Origin: Salicibibacter cibarius
Lineage (GTDB): Bacteria; Bacillota; Bacilli; Bacillales; Marinococcaceae
Length of the DNA: 64,000 bases
NCBI RefSeq assembly: GCF_016495725.1
Contig: NZ_CP054705.1
Span: 3,906,001-3,970,000 of the forward strand
Direction: 5' to 3'
The notes beneath the pieces were generated by a model. That model searched no databases. It was not told where the DNA came from and saw only the letters and a program-made list of their open reading frames with translations. Below are positions 52,978-62,048 of this stretch, piece after piece; the first letter of the stretch is position 1; the number at the start of each line of letters is the position of its first letter. Position numbers and translations under genes: made by a program.

Positions 52978-53292
52978 TTATTCATTGTCAGCCGTCTTGC
53001 GACGGAAAAACCATGGTCCGGCTATCCATGTCGTAATCACTAAGGGGGTCAAGTAAAAGATAAGGTAAATCGGCAAATACGTATACGATGTTGTTTGGAA
53101 TTCAGATGAAGTATGATCAACGTGATAAATATGTGGCTGTGACTTAATGATAATAAAAGAAACGATGCATATAGCGGCAGTCACAATTAAAGGGATAAAG
53201 ACAAACCATTTGGTTTTGAATAAAGAAAAGATATAGCATAGAGCAAAACCTAATATGAAATAGATTGCTATCATAAATAAAACAAAGAACAT
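52978..53292 (-). CDS. Three-helix membrane protein, 104 residues
   Basis: Hydrophobic segments at about residues 2-22, 30-50 and 75-97, a polar loop (H-I-Y-H-V-D-H-T-S) and a basic tail (F-F-R-R-K). ATG 53292 follows GTTGGTGG. No family recognised. Its 3' end abuts the lipoprotein terminator on the other strand. Confidence 0.55.
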   Translation of the reverse strand: MFFVLFMIAIYFILGFALCYIFSLFKTKWFVFIPLIVTAAICIVSFIIIKSQPHIYHVDHTSSEFQTTSYTYLPIYLIFYLTPLVITTWIAGPWFFRRKTADNE

Positions 53293-53340
53293 GAATACCA
53301 CCAACTGTATTGTTTCGCGTAATGAACAATATAACGAAGT

Positions 53341-53366
53341 GGGAATGGTTTTACATAACCATTCCC
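53341..53366. terminator. Perfect 10-bp hairpin behind the Xre operon
   Basis: GGGAATGGTT and AACCATTCCC with a 6-base loop, 13 bases beyond the stop of the gene at 53379. No T-tract follows on the minus strand, so termination would be weak or RNA stabilisation is meant. Confidence 0.55.
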
Positions 53367-53378
53367 GATCGTGATCTA

Positions 53379-53630
53379 TTATACTTCTTGGTTAATAAAA
53401 TATAACATTTTATCAGCATATGCGTTCCCAATAGCCCCTCCTTCGAAGGGTTCAACATCATCTTCGGGTTCTGTTTCAGAGCCTTCCCCATATTGTAACA
53501 AAATATTTCTTAATGTTATATCATCTGGCCTAGATCCTGCCATAACACGAGCCGGGGCCCGTGTTTCTATGTCTTGTGCGTTTCTTCGATTATGTTCGAA
53601 ATAACCTATGTTTTTATCATTCTGGATCAT
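53379..53630 (-). CDS. Small protein coupled to an Xre regulator
   Basis: An 83-residue acidic protein: R-A-P-A-R-V-M-A-G-S-R-P-D-D-I-T near residue 25 and E-P-E-D-D-V-E-P-F-E. It overlaps the end of the Xre gene by 14 bases, so the pair is co-translated. It resembles a toxin-antitoxin or regulator-effector layout, but the protein has no recognised toxin motif. Confidence 0.5.
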   Translation of the reverse strand: MIQNDKNIGYFEHNRRNAQDIETRAPARVMAGSRPDDITLRNILLQYGEGSETEPEDDVEPFEGGAIGNAYADKMLYFINQEV

Positions 53631-53946
53631 CTTTGAAAAGCTCGTAAAGCATATTACGGACTTTTATCTGCGTCGTCGCATCTTGCATTAAAAGAAACGT
53701 ATGGATGTCCTTGATGGCTTCATTTTTGTTAGCGCCAAGCCTGATAAGATCAAAAAGGTCGAGGTCAAAAACGTTTGCAATTTTTTCTAGTGTGCGAATC
53801 GTAACATTCCGTTGGCCGCGCTCAATGGCTCCGACATAACTCGGCGCTGTTCCTATATACTCAGCAAGTTGTTCCAGGGTCATACTATTCGCTTTCCGAC
53901 ACCCCCGAATGGCAGCACCGATCCTTTCTGCCGTTGTCATGTTCAT
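53617..53946 (-). CDS. Xre-family transcriptional regulator
   Basis: A 109-residue protein with a Cro/C1-type helix-turn-helix (R-I-G-A-A-I-R-G-C-R-K; L-A-E-Y-I-G-T-A-P-S-Y-V-G-A-I-E-R-G) and a 45-residue C-terminal helical tail. Paralogue of the regulator at 33806-34042. ATG 53946 chosen as first in-frame ATG after AAGGAAAGCGAG. Confidence 0.8.
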   Translation of the reverse strand: MNMTTAERIGAAIRGCRKANSMTLEQLAEYIGTAPSYVGAIERGQRNVTIRTLEKIANVFDLDLFDLIRLGANKNEAIKDIHTFLLMQDATTQIKVRNMLYELFKDDPE

Positions 53947-54138
53947 AAAAAAACGCTCGCTTTCCTTCTTCTTGTACCAAGTGTAGTGAATCAACCCGAA
54001 TAAATAGAGATCATTATAAAATCTTTTTTGTGATAAAATAATTCATATAACATTAGGTTGGTGAAGGTCCAGATAAGGGTAGTGTATGAGGAAGAAGAAA
54101 GAAACATACATGCTAAAACAAAAGGGTCGGTGATAGGC

Positions 54139-54285
54139 GTGAAAGATCTACCGGATGCCATTTTAGTCGATGCTTACTTCCGGGCGATGGAGATGCGGTT
54201 GCAAGACGATTTTATTCAAATTCTGAGAAACGAGATCGACAAAAGGAATTTAACAAGATTGTCAACCGAGAAAATCATGTTATAG
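54139..54285 (+). CDS. sda: Sporulation histidine kinase inhibitor Sda
   Basis: A 48-residue protein starting at GTG 54139: L-P-D-A-I-L-V-D-A-Y-F-R-A-M-E-M then D-D-F-I-Q-I-L-R-N-E-I. This fits the Sda helical hairpin, which binds KinA and blocks the phosphorelay when DNA replication is impaired. A longer upstream frame exists but is not Sda-like. Length matches the family (46-52). In Bacillus sda is controlled by DnaA; no clear DnaA box was seen here. Confidence 0.85.
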   Translation: MKDLPDAILVDAYFRAMEMRLQDDFIQILRNEIDKRNLTRLSTEKIML

Positions 54286-54412
54286 GGGCATATATATAAT
54301 CATATAAGGATTATTTTATATCTATTTATGATATAATGAAAACTGAAATATAAAAGACATATACACGTATCGAGAATTTATTTTTATTTGGTGCTCCTTT
54401 GTTTGATTTAAA

Positions 54413-54438
54413 AAGAGCTGGCAAAAGTGCCAGCTCTT
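54413..54438 (-). terminator. Terminator of the membrane protein gene
   Basis: AAGAGCTGGC and GCCAGCTCTT pair perfectly; on the minus strand TTTAAA follows. It abuts the stop codon at 54437. Confidence 0.8.
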
Positions 54439-54826
54439 ACTTTTTCTGCTTGATGTCTAAAAAATAACGCATGAGTCTAGAGCCTATGCAAAACATCGGC
54501 GTTAAAAACACAAAGACGTTTAATATGGCTTGTTGGATGGTCGATTCATTTACAGCGATGATGAAAATACCCATAAAAACGGATAATAGGATTGGACCTT
54601 TAACATTTCCCAGTTTGACCATGAAATAATTTGCAGGCGCTAAAATAAATATGATAAACAATACAGTCATAAAATAAAAAAATAAAACATAAAGCCCAAA
54701 ATCTTGATTCATCTGGTATGTATCTATATCTATACGATAATGAAAATATCCCGCAATAAAAGAAAAGAGTAAACTGGTCATCATTGATGTGAAAGTCATG
54801 TCAAAATATAACATTCTTTTATTCAA
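54437..54826 (-). CDS. Four-helix membrane protein, 129 residues
   Basis: Hydrophobic segments at about residues 12-30, 45-67, 76-94 and 98-118, ending D-I-K-Q-K-K. It starts at TTG 54826 behind GGGGAGGGG. An N-P-A-N-Y-F-like segment lies in the middle (A-P-A-N-Y-F-M-V-K). No family recognised. Confidence 0.6.
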   Translation of the reverse strand: MNKRMLYFDMTFTSMMTSLLFSFIAGYFHYRIDIDTYQMNQDFGLYVLFFYFMTVLFIIFILAPANYFMVKLGNVKGPILLSVFMGIFIIAVNESTIQQAILNVFVFLTPMFCIGSRLMRYFLDIKQKK

Positions 54827-55314
54827 GGTACCCCTCCCCTTCGTAAATAAGAAAAGAGGGCTTTGTGAACCTTTCCACCCAAATCAAAGATTTCGATGGA
54901 GCTTCCCTTTTCATAGACGATGGCTTTGTTTTATAGTTTCGAAAGGTGATAACTTCGTTTATGGAGAAAATCACGCCGTTGGTTCGCAATTTTTATGTGC
55001 AGTTGCTGCACGTTTTGACGTTGTTTCTTCCAGTTATTTGAACCTTGCGTCATGCGGGAAAATTTCTTTTGCGCTCGTTTCAATGTCTTTTCTGCCTTCA
55101 AAAGGAATCTCGGATTTTCGGTGATGGTAATGATTTGAAAAAGCGCTGGAACTCAATTCGTAACCAAAAAAGCTAGTAAATGATTCATATGAAAAATGAA
55201 GCAGGTCATTCTTTCATAAAAAGCATCTCTTTGGTAGAATAGTACCTGGTGATATCATGAGAATTTTGTCATTGTATGCCAAAATCTATCAAGTTCGTAA
55301 AATGGAGCGAGAAG
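54827..55314. other. Intergenic region
   Basis: Holds the second copy of the hairpin repeat (54864-54917) and no gene. The stretch before 55315 contains the promoter of the deacetylase gene, not resolved. Confidence 0.4.
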
Positions 55315-56181
55315 ATGATACATAGACTTCCAAGATTGAATAAAAATGGGAAGATTGCCGCATCTGTGTTATTGATTGTCGGCATCCTTATCGTTTCTGG
55401 ACTATTTGGCGGCAGAGGAGATGCAGATGAAAAAAACGATTTCCCATCGTTGGAAGCCCCTTCTGCAGAAACCCTTTCTGTGTCTTTTGATACGATGCCT
55501 TCGTTTGAAGATTCTAACTTACATACATCCATTCAACAAGAAGAAAATGACACAGACGTTGAAGAAGATCAATCTTATCAACAAGATGGCGTGATTTATT
55601 TGACTTTCGATGACGGCCCTTCGGAGGCGACGGACAAATTATTAGATATTTTAGATGACTATAATATGAAAGCGACGTTTTTCATGCTTGGCCCGGATAT
55701 GAAAGAAAACCCGGAAGCAGTCAAGCGCACCCATAAGCAAGGGTTTGGACTTGCCTTGCACGGGATGACACACGACAAAGATGAAATCTACAGTCATGCT
55801 TCTGCGCCAACAGATGAAATGATTGAAACCCAAGAGATATTGGAAGACATAACGGGGGAACAATCCGATATCATTCGGCTTCCTTATGGCAGTTCTCCGT
55901 ATTTAACCGAAGACATGCGCACTCAATTAGACCAAAATGATTTTCAAATTTGGGATTGGAACGTAGACAGCCAAGATTGGGAATTAAAGGACGAACGGTA
56001 TGTTCAACACACCATTCAAGAAATAGAGCAAATGGAACAAGAAGGGGAAACCCCGGTTGTACTTCTACACGACAAACAAGAAACCGTTGACCATTTGCCG
56101 GAATTGCTATCTTATATTAAAGAACAAGGCTATCAAACAGAAGTGTTGGACAGTGACATGGCACCGCTAACATTTTCTTAA
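55315..56181 (+). CDS. Polysaccharide deacetylase (CE4 / NodB domain)
   Basis: A 288-residue protein with an N-terminal membrane anchor (about residues 14-35), an acidic linker and a NodB domain. Motif 1 T-F-D-D-G-P (about 97-102), motif 2 H-G-M-T-H-D (about 149-154, zinc His pair), motif 3 R-L-P-Y-G-S, motif 4 D-W-N-V-D-S-Q-D-W, motif 5 V-V-L-L-H-D. All catalytic motifs are present, so an active metal-dependent deacetylase of peptidoglycan GlcNAc or MurNAc, outside the membrane, is likely. ATG 55315 follows GGAGCGAGAAG. Confidence 0.9.
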   Translation: MIHRLPRLNKNGKIAASVLLIVGILIVSGLFGGRGDADEKNDFPSLEAPSAETLSVSFDTMPSFEDSNLHTSIQQEENDTDVEEDQSYQQDGVIYLTFDDGPSEATDKLLDILDDYNMKATFFMLGPDMKENPEAVKRTHKQGFGLALHGMTHDKDEIYSHASAPTDEMIETQEILEDITGEQSDIIRLPYGSSPYLTEDMRTQLDQNDFQIWDWNVDSQDWELKDERYVQHTIQEIEQMEQEGETPVVLLHDKQETVDHLPELLSYIKEQGYQTEVLDSDMAPLTFS

Positions 56182-56236
56182 GTAGGTCATTGTCTATGAA
56201 ACCTTTTTTTGGCCGTCATATGTGGGGGATTTTAGG

Positions 56237-56887
56237 GTGAATCGGTTATTTGTTGTTATGTTAGGTTGTGGCATTGTGTTTCTCGCCAGCTGTCAATCCG
56301 ATGAAAAACAAGCGGTCGAGATACATGAAAAAATAGAAACATCTTCGTCTTATGAACAGGCTTTTGCGTCGAATCAGGAAGACCTGGAAGAATACCGGGA
56401 AAAAGAGCAATCGCTTTACAATGACTTGATCGAACTCGACATCCAGGATAAAGCCACTCTCCAACAAAGCATCGATGACGCCGAAACCTATATAGAAGAA
56501 CAGCAAGCATTGCTCGATGAAGCTGAGGAAAACTTCCAGAAGGCTTATGAAGCAGCGGCTTCTATTCTAGAAAACATAGAGGAAATGAACGATCAAGAGT
56601 TGAAGGGACAAGCATTTGAATTATTGGAAATGATGGCAGAACGAAAAGAATTGGTAGACACCTTTTGTGATGATTACCAACATCGATTAAAAGTACTCGC
56701 TTCCTTTTATGAAGACCTGAACGATGATGAATGGAGCCATGATGAACTGGAAGCAGAAGAAGATAGAATTGATCAAATCAATAACCGAAATCAAGTCATG
56801 GAGGACGTTATCCAGAAGTTTAACAAACGTACCGAGCAGTATAAAGAGGTTGAAAGTCAATACTTTGAGATGGTTGCATTGGGATAA
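56237..56887 (+). CDS. ykyA: YkyA-family cell-wall-binding lipoprotein
   Basis: A 216-residue lipoprotein: lipobox V-F-L-A-S-C (Cys about residue 19), then long helices typical of YkyA (PF10368), with A-E-T-Y-I-E-E-Q-Q-A-L and a tail Y-K-E-V-E-S-Q-Y-F. It starts at GTG 56237 behind GGGGGAT. It is 55 bases after the deacetylase gene on the same strand; both act at the cell wall. A fragment of its 3' end is copied at 38323-38437. Confidence 0.85.
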   Translation: MNRLFVVMLGCGIVFLASCQSDEKQAVEIHEKIETSSSYEQAFASNQEDLEEYREKEQSLYNDLIELDIQDKATLQQSIDDAETYIEEQQALLDEAEENFQKAYEAAASILENIEEMNDQELKGQAFELLEMMAERKELVDTFCDDYQHRLKVLASFYEDLNDDEWSHDELEAEEDRIDQINNRNQVMEDVIQKFNKRTEQYKEVESQYFEMVALG

Positions 56888-57057
56888 AAATCAATCCCTG
56901 CTTTTTTGTAGCAGTTTATCCACTCGGCGTTGAACGTATTTTCATCTGGAACCGATATATGATACACATCCATTAAACTGCATGCTTATTATATCTTTTA
57001 TGCGGTCCGACCTAAAGTTTTCAACAAGCCACATGAGGACTTACACAAAAAACAAAA

Positions 57058-57096
57058 ACACTCAAAGAGCCGGCGCTGGAACCAGCTCTTTTGAGA
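57058..57096 (-). terminator. Terminator of the helical lipoprotein gene
   Basis: On the minus strand CTCAAAAGAGCTGG pairs with the CCGGCTCTTTGAG arm and is followed by TGTTTTTGTTTTTTG. 68 bases after the stop at 57164. Confidence 0.75.
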
Positions 57097-57163
57097 TTAA
57101 ATAAAAACTTCTCAATGCATGTTTTAGTTATATTCTAAATCCTATTATAGCATAAAGGCAAAT

Positions 57164-57682
57164 TTAACCTTCATCCACTTCCTCCAATTCGACATCATGT
57201 TCTTCCATTAAAGTATCCCGTTCTTCTTCGAAATCCATGAGCAATTGCTCGGCTTCTTCAAAAACCCCTTGCGATTGATAGGCCATTTCTAATCCTTGAT
57301 CAACTTGGCCGCCATTAATTAATTGAAAGGATTCATAGTCCATTTCCAAGGCTTCATGCAATGTATCATGAGCTTCTATAAGTGTCTGGTTTACCGCTTG
57401 AACTTCTTCTTGTTCTAACTCGATATTAGATAGAAACGCTTGGAGTTCTTCTGATACGGGTAACACTTCTTCCTCCATGTAAACTTCGGCTTCTTCGAAA
57501 TTTTCCATGCCTGCCATTTGTTCATAGGCCACAAATACCTCTTCGGCTTCTTCCATAAGATTTACATAGGTCACAGCGATCTCTTCATTTTGGTATGTAA
57601 TCAATTCATCTGCAACAGGACTGGTACATGCAGAAAGTAATACCATAGCGCCTAAAATCATGCTCAGAAATAGTTTTTTCAT
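57164..57682 (-). CDS. Small helical lipoprotein
   Basis: A 172-residue lipoprotein with lipobox L-L-S-A-C (Cys about residue 19) and a helical, very acidic body (E-E-A-E-V-Y-M-E-E-E-V-L-P; H-D-T-L-H-E-A-L). ATG 57682 follows GGAAAGGAAGATG. Distantly like the lipoprotein at 8930-9421. No function assigned. Confidence 0.65.
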   Translation of the reverse strand: MKKLFLSMILGAMVLLSACTSPVADELITYQNEEIAVTYVNLMEEAEEVFVAYEQMAGMENFEEAEVYMEEEVLPVSEELQAFLSNIELEQEEVQAVNQTLIEAHDTLHEALEMDYESFQLINGGQVDQGLEMAYQSQGVFEEAEQLLMDFEEERDTLMEEHDVELEEVDEG

Positions 57683-57737
57683 TGACACATCTTCCTTTCC
57701 GGTCGTTAAATTCAAGTGTCTCACTGTTTTTCTTTTT

Positions 57738-57861
57738 TTATCTTTCGATCAATGAATATAGCAGCACCACTAAGGTTAATAGCGTTGCAAAAGGTTTAGG
57801 GATCGGTGGGATGCCAAACAATGATTCCCAATAAAACGATGATCACTCTTAGCCATGCCAT
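57738..57861 (-). pseudogene. Small membrane protein with a frameshift
   Basis: M-A-W-L-R-V-I-I-V-L-L-G-I-I-V from ATG 57861 (preceded by AGGAGGTGAG), then one base out of frame: G-I-P-P-I-P-K-P-F-A-T-L-L and a final membrane helix L-T-L-V-V-L-L-Y. A second related stretch lies at 57990-58080 (L-R-A-I-A-M then G-L-P-P-I-P-R). Confidence 0.5.
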
Positions 57862-58389
57862 ACGTTTCTCACCTCCTTTAAACATGACTGTTTATGAATG
57901 AAATACCCACAAGATCTAGCCTTTATTCGTTATATTATTATACAGATAATGACTCTTATCTAAAAGATTGAGATTGAATGCTAATAATATCACTTTTATG
58001 CGCCGTTTGGTTTGACTTTTGTGTCGAGGGATCGGTGGGAGACCCACGGAAAACCTTCCCGCCATTGCGATCGCTCTTAACCAAGTTTTTAAGATTGTGA
58101 TACACAATCACCTCTCGTACGATTTTAAAGAGCCAATCATGTGATCATGTTTATGGTCTGATTATAGAAAAATTGATCTGATACGTTTTCAATAGTTATT
58201 GCAGTAACAATGAATCGTTCACTTTCAGGACCCTCTCCTTCAAATTCATTTTTTCTCCAAATATCATTTAATATTATAACGTAAGTGCCAATGGTAGCAT
58301 CATGCACCCAAAGTCAATTGTTCATCATTCGCACCTTCGCTCTCGCCTTCCTTTTCGGTCGCATTAACTTTCGTTTCATGTAACCAAAT
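57862..58389. other. Intergenic region
   Basis: Holds the related remnant near 57990-58080 and the palindrome GATTGTGATACACAATC at 58095-58111. No intact gene is seen. Confidence 0.4.
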
Positions 58390-58776
58390 TCAGTTCATCA
58401 AAATGTTGCGGAGGAAACAAATAAGGGAAGCTACAGCAAATATAATTAGTTGAATAAGGACCCATCCTTCGCCTACGGCCATGGGAATCAATATTAGCGT
58501 ACAAATTAGCGTCATGATACCGCTTAAGGTTGTTTTCGGTTTTTTATATAGAAGAACAAGTGCAATGATACTTAACAGAGCCACAGCCACTTGTATGGAC
58601 AAAGACATTAGTGTAAATATTATTCTAATAAACTCTATTGGCGGAAACATTTTGGTTATAAATCGCAAGAGCTCTGATTCATAGCTTGGCGGTATTGAAA
58701 ATAGGATAATGACAGAATGATAAATGCATAATGCAAGCCCGAATAAAATGAAAGTAATCTCCGGCACTCTTTTCAT
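58390..58776 (-). CDS. Four-helix membrane protein, 128 residues
   Basis: Membrane segments at about residues 7-27, 50-75, 83-100 and 103-122; starts M-K-R-V-P-E-I-T-F-I-L-F-G. The pattern of four helices with K-K-P-K-T between the second and third is like DUF4064 proteins. Stands alone. Confidence 0.6.
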   Translation of the reverse strand: MKRVPEITFILFGLALCIYHSVIILFSIPPSYESELLRFITKMFPPIEFIRIIFTLMSLSIQVAVALLSIIALVLLYKKPKTTLSGIMTLICTLILIPMAVGEGWVLIQLIIFAVASLICFLRNILMN

Positions 58777-59217
58777 AATAATCGTCCCTATTAATGAATC
58801 TATGATTCGAAATACTTTTAATGGCTACATGCAACGCATCCATCCTTGACTGCATGTGCTTGGTGCAAACGGCAAACTCCTATCCGAGACATAATTTATT
58901 ATTTTTATTATACTAGTAACTCAGTTATCTTTGAAGTAATAATAATAAAAATTAGGCTCTTTGAACGTTTTCCAACACCTTTTCTTCCACATCCCAGAAA
59001 TCGGATACATTCTCATCCAGCGAAAATACTGCGCTGTTGACGTATGAATTTCATGGAAAAGCTCCGGGTTTTCCGCTAGTGAAACGCCTGATATGGAAAT
59101 TCATTCGAATTTAAATATCCATCTGTGACCCTAACTCATCTGCCAGGTTTCTTAAGCCATTCGTCCTTGCTGCCGCTGGTGTCAAATAGCACTTGGGCGT
59201 TCAGCTGAACACCATCT
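58777..59217. other. Decayed coding sequence
   Basis: On the minus strand about 59140-59225 reads F-A-L-C-I-E-D-G-V-Q-L-N-A-Q-V-L-F-D, then stops; more stop-rich fragments follow to about 58960. These are traces of one or two lost genes that I could not identify. Confidence 0.4.
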
Positions 59218-59429
59218 TCAATGCAGAGTGCGAACGATTTACGTACGGTTTTTGTGGTTTTGTCTTGATTTATAGATTTTCAGGACAAAATTCACGGATC
59301 ACCTGTATTTTTGTCCTGCATTCTCTCATCGCAGGACAAAATGGTCGCTTATTCTTCATTTTTGTCTACAATCGCAAACATCCTCGTAATGCTCCGTTCT
59401 ATGTGACGAAAAAACTTCTGAAACAGTGC
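59218..59429. repeat. About 210-bp repeat, copy 1 (inverted copy at 61819-62048)
   Basis: The segment TTCAATGCAGAG...AAACAGTGC is repeated in reverse complement at 61819-62048 with about 90% identity. It contains three GGACAAAA-type words. Copy 2 has in addition a perfect 28-nt hairpin (61995-62022) that is missing here. Confidence 0.8.
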
Positions 59430-59598
59430 ACTAGTGGCGTGTTTCAAAAATTCCTCCTCCTGGTGGTGTTCTCAAAAAATACGGCAAATAATGTGGAGAG
59501 CGGTGATCGTATACAAACCGGATATCTATGAATCATGGTCTAAAAAGAGTGATTTGATATGAACGATATCGGGAAGGGCAGATCCCATTTTAATTTAA

Positions 59599-59800
59599 GG
59601 GACGAAATCCGGGTTATCGTCCCATTGGAAGCTAATGGAAGTCGTTTTCCTTCCTAAAGTGGGACAAAATCGAGTTTATTGTACCATTGGTCGTCACTTT
59701 TCTTCCTGAAATGGGACGAAAAGAGGGTTATTGTCCCATTGGGAACCGTTTTGCTTCTTATAGTGGGACAAAATCGGCTTATTGAACCATTGGCGCACTT
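59599..59800. repeat. Tandem GGGAC repeat, four units of about 52 bp
   Basis: Units begin GGGAC(A/G)AAA at 59599, 59661, 59713 and 59765 (spacing 62, 52, 52). Each has GGGAC...GTCCC or GTACC arms that form a hairpin, then CATTGG and a TTTTCTTCCT stretch. The spacing change in the first unit is a 10-base insertion. No gene. Confidence 0.8.
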
Positions 59801-60165
59801 TCCCTCTGCTTGAACACGAGAACAGGTTTGTCATTCCTCTCTGCGGAGTAGAAATGGTGTTGGCCGAAGAATATATGGTCAGCAATTATGCATTATAACC
59901 CATGAAGATGATGTGAAAAGTTCAAAGAAACAATTTCTGGGATAGTGCACTAGTGCAGCATGGCTGAAATAAAAGGTCACACCTGCAAAGGCCACTGAGG
60001 CACGGATTTGATTTAGGTTGTCCCCCCATTGCGCAGGCTTCTATCGATCTGAAATCTGAGTGACCGCCGAAGATCGATGGGCGGCTGCTTGCGGGCGATT
60101 GACGCGGGACTTGCCCGGTGCTAGGTGACCGAGTAATTCAACCACTCAACACTAGTGCAGAAGAT

Positions 60166-60397
60166 TTGAATTAAATGATCACACCGCTGCCGACCTCGCG
60201 TGAGACTGTCTGTTGACGACCGAAAGACTTCTGACTTTCAGAGTTACGGCGTCAAAAGTCGTCTTTGATAACCGAACGGCTTTCGCTTACCGGCTTTAGG
60301 TCGTCAAAAGCTTTCGTTGGCGACCTAACAGCTTTTGAAAGCTCGAATTAGGGAACCAAAGCTAGTGTAGTGGATGAGTTGACCTTCGAACATCGGC
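60166..60397. repeat. 233-bp hairpin-rich repeat, copy 2
   Basis: Reverse complement of 29511-29743 with only about ten differences. On the left, GCACTAGTGCAG motifs recur at about 59430, 59946 and 60150. Same stem-loops as in copy 1. Confidence 0.85.
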
Positions 60398-60435
60398 GGT
60401 ATCGCTAAGCGTCGATGGGCATCACATATTAACAT

Positions 60436-60797
60436 TTACCATGAGAAAACTTTCGCTAACGTAATCATTACAAGCCATAAAATAATCCCAACCAAAACGA
60501 AGAAAATAAGAACTTGAAAAGCGTCCAATACGGTGGAAATTGTAAACCAACCGCTTAATAAAAGGATTGGATAAACGGTTATTAACATGATAATGAAATG
60601 AATGCCACTCCGCTTAGCAAAACTCCAGAGGTCTATGTTATATATAACAGTTGCGGCACCAACAAAAAAGGCGATAAAACTTGCAGTCAATGTACCTCTG
60701 GCATCTGAATAGTCCCTTTGAAAATAAAGTAATAAAGCAATACCCCCATAATAATGAATGGGATGCCACCTCTCAGAAGTGCTTTGATAATCAACAT
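60436..60797 (-). pseudogene. DUF3021 membrane protein with a frameshift
   Basis: From ATG 60797 (behind GAAAGAAGG) M-L-I-I-K-A-L-L-R-G-G-I-P-F runs into a G-run (ATGGGGGTATT) where one base is lost or gained. In the other frame it continues L-Y-F-Q-R-D-Y-S-D-A-R-G-T and the DUF3021 core (I-H-F-I-I-M-L-I-T-V-Y-P-I-L-L-L-S-G-W-F). DUF3021 genes usually follow a LytTR regulator; none is present here. Homopolymer error possible. Confidence 0.75.
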
Positions 60798-61120
60798 TTT
60801 TTGAAACCTTCTTTCAAAAACTTTTATTCAATTCCACCCGGGGGATAGCCAGTGTCCAGCTTTGTTTATCAAGCCTTTTTCTGGAAAGTGCTTCGACGTG
60901 TCCAAGCGTTAAAACTAGAGTGAGATACATAGACGAATATGCCCTATTTTTTTAAAGCATGCTTAAGACCAGGGGAGACGTGTGTCCAAAAATGATGATT
61001 TTTTCGGTGATGATCGCTTTATCCTGTCATCATTCTGAAAATGACCTCCGTATTTTAGTAACCAATGCAAAAATGCTAGGATTTGATATCAAATCAAGCC
61101 CTCGCTTGGAGCTGTGAATA
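60798..61120. other. Intergenic region
   Basis: No gene or strong signal found. The reading frames before 61121 do not show a short-chain dehydrogenase cofactor motif, so the 5' part of the next gene is missing. Confidence 0.4.
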
Positions 61121-61662
61121 ATTCAGGAGGAAAAAGAGGTCCAAAACTTTTTTAACACAATCGGGAAACTGGATCACCTTGTATTAACAGCCGGTACAGC
61201 CACATACGGGAACTTTCTTGAAACGGATACGTCTGAAGCACGCGAGTTGTTTGAAGGGAAATTCTGGGGCCAATATCATGCCGCAAAACATGCAGGGCCA
61301 TATCTCGCTAAAGATGGTTCCATTACCTTTTTCTCCGGCGTTGTTGCCTTCAAAGCGATGGAAGGGGCTTCCGCCCTGGGAGCGGTCAATGCCGCGGTTA
61401 CCACCCTCGGGGAAACATTGGCACTGGAATTGGCACCCATTCGTGTTAATGTCGTATCCCCCGGCGTGATCGACACCCCTTCCCGCAGCCACATATGCCA
61501 GCGGAAGACCGTAAAGCCTACTATCAATCGATCGCAGAAGCACTGCCTGTTAACCGTGAAGGTCAACCGGAAGATGTGGCGGAAGGTGTCCTTTATTTGC
61601 TGCGTAACGGTTTTACCACAGGCGAAACGCTGTATATCGAAGGAGGGCACAGACGAATTTAA
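61121..61662 (+). pseudogene. Short-chain dehydrogenase/reductase, 5'-truncated and frameshifted
   Basis: The frame Q-N-F-F-N-T-I-G-K-L-D-H-L-V-L-T-A-G-T to E-L-A-P-I-R-V-N-V-V-S-P-G is the middle of an SDR protein; near 61497 it changes frame and continues M-P-A-E-D-R-K-A-Y-Y-Q-S-I and the usual end G-E-T-L-Y-I-E-G-G-H. The N-terminal NAD(P)-binding T-G-x(3)-G-x-G part is absent and no Y-x(3)-K pair is seen at the expected place. Non-functional. Confidence 0.8.
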
Positions 61663-61818
61663 TAAACGTTCTCTAAACGGATTTAAAATCGCAATTGTTT
61701 CATGAGCGACTGGTCTCACCGGTCGTTCATTTTTTACGCATTTGATGGACGCATTGGCCTTCGCCAATCGATGCATCGTATAAGCGCCCCTTTTTCTAGA
61801 AATCAAAGTACCCCTAGG

Positions 61819-62048
61819 GCACTGTTTCAGCAGTTTTTTCGTCGCATAGAACGGAGCATTACGAGGATGTTTGCGATTGTAGATAAAAATGAAGAATAAG
61901 CGACCATTTTGTCCTGCAATAAGAGAATGCTGGACAAAAATACAGGTCATCCGTGAATTTTGTCCTGAAAATCTATGAATCAAGACAACCATGAGCACGG
62001 TTTTTGACCTCAAAAACCGTGCGTAAATCGTTAATACTCTGCATTGAA
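61819..62048. repeat. About 210-bp repeat, copy 2, with an extra perfect hairpin
   Basis: Inverted copy of 59218-59429. At 61995-62022 GCACGGTTTTTGA and TCAAAAACCGTGC form a 13-bp stem with a 2-base loop, absent in copy 1. The 3' end of the ester-cyclase-like pseudogene runs into this repeat. Confidence 0.8.

Noticed and set aside
59599-59800. Regular repeats considered as a CRISPR array
   Set aside because: There are no constant spacers between identical repeats; whole 52-bp units are similar, and no cas gene is present. The same applies to 1-120 and 6442-6520.
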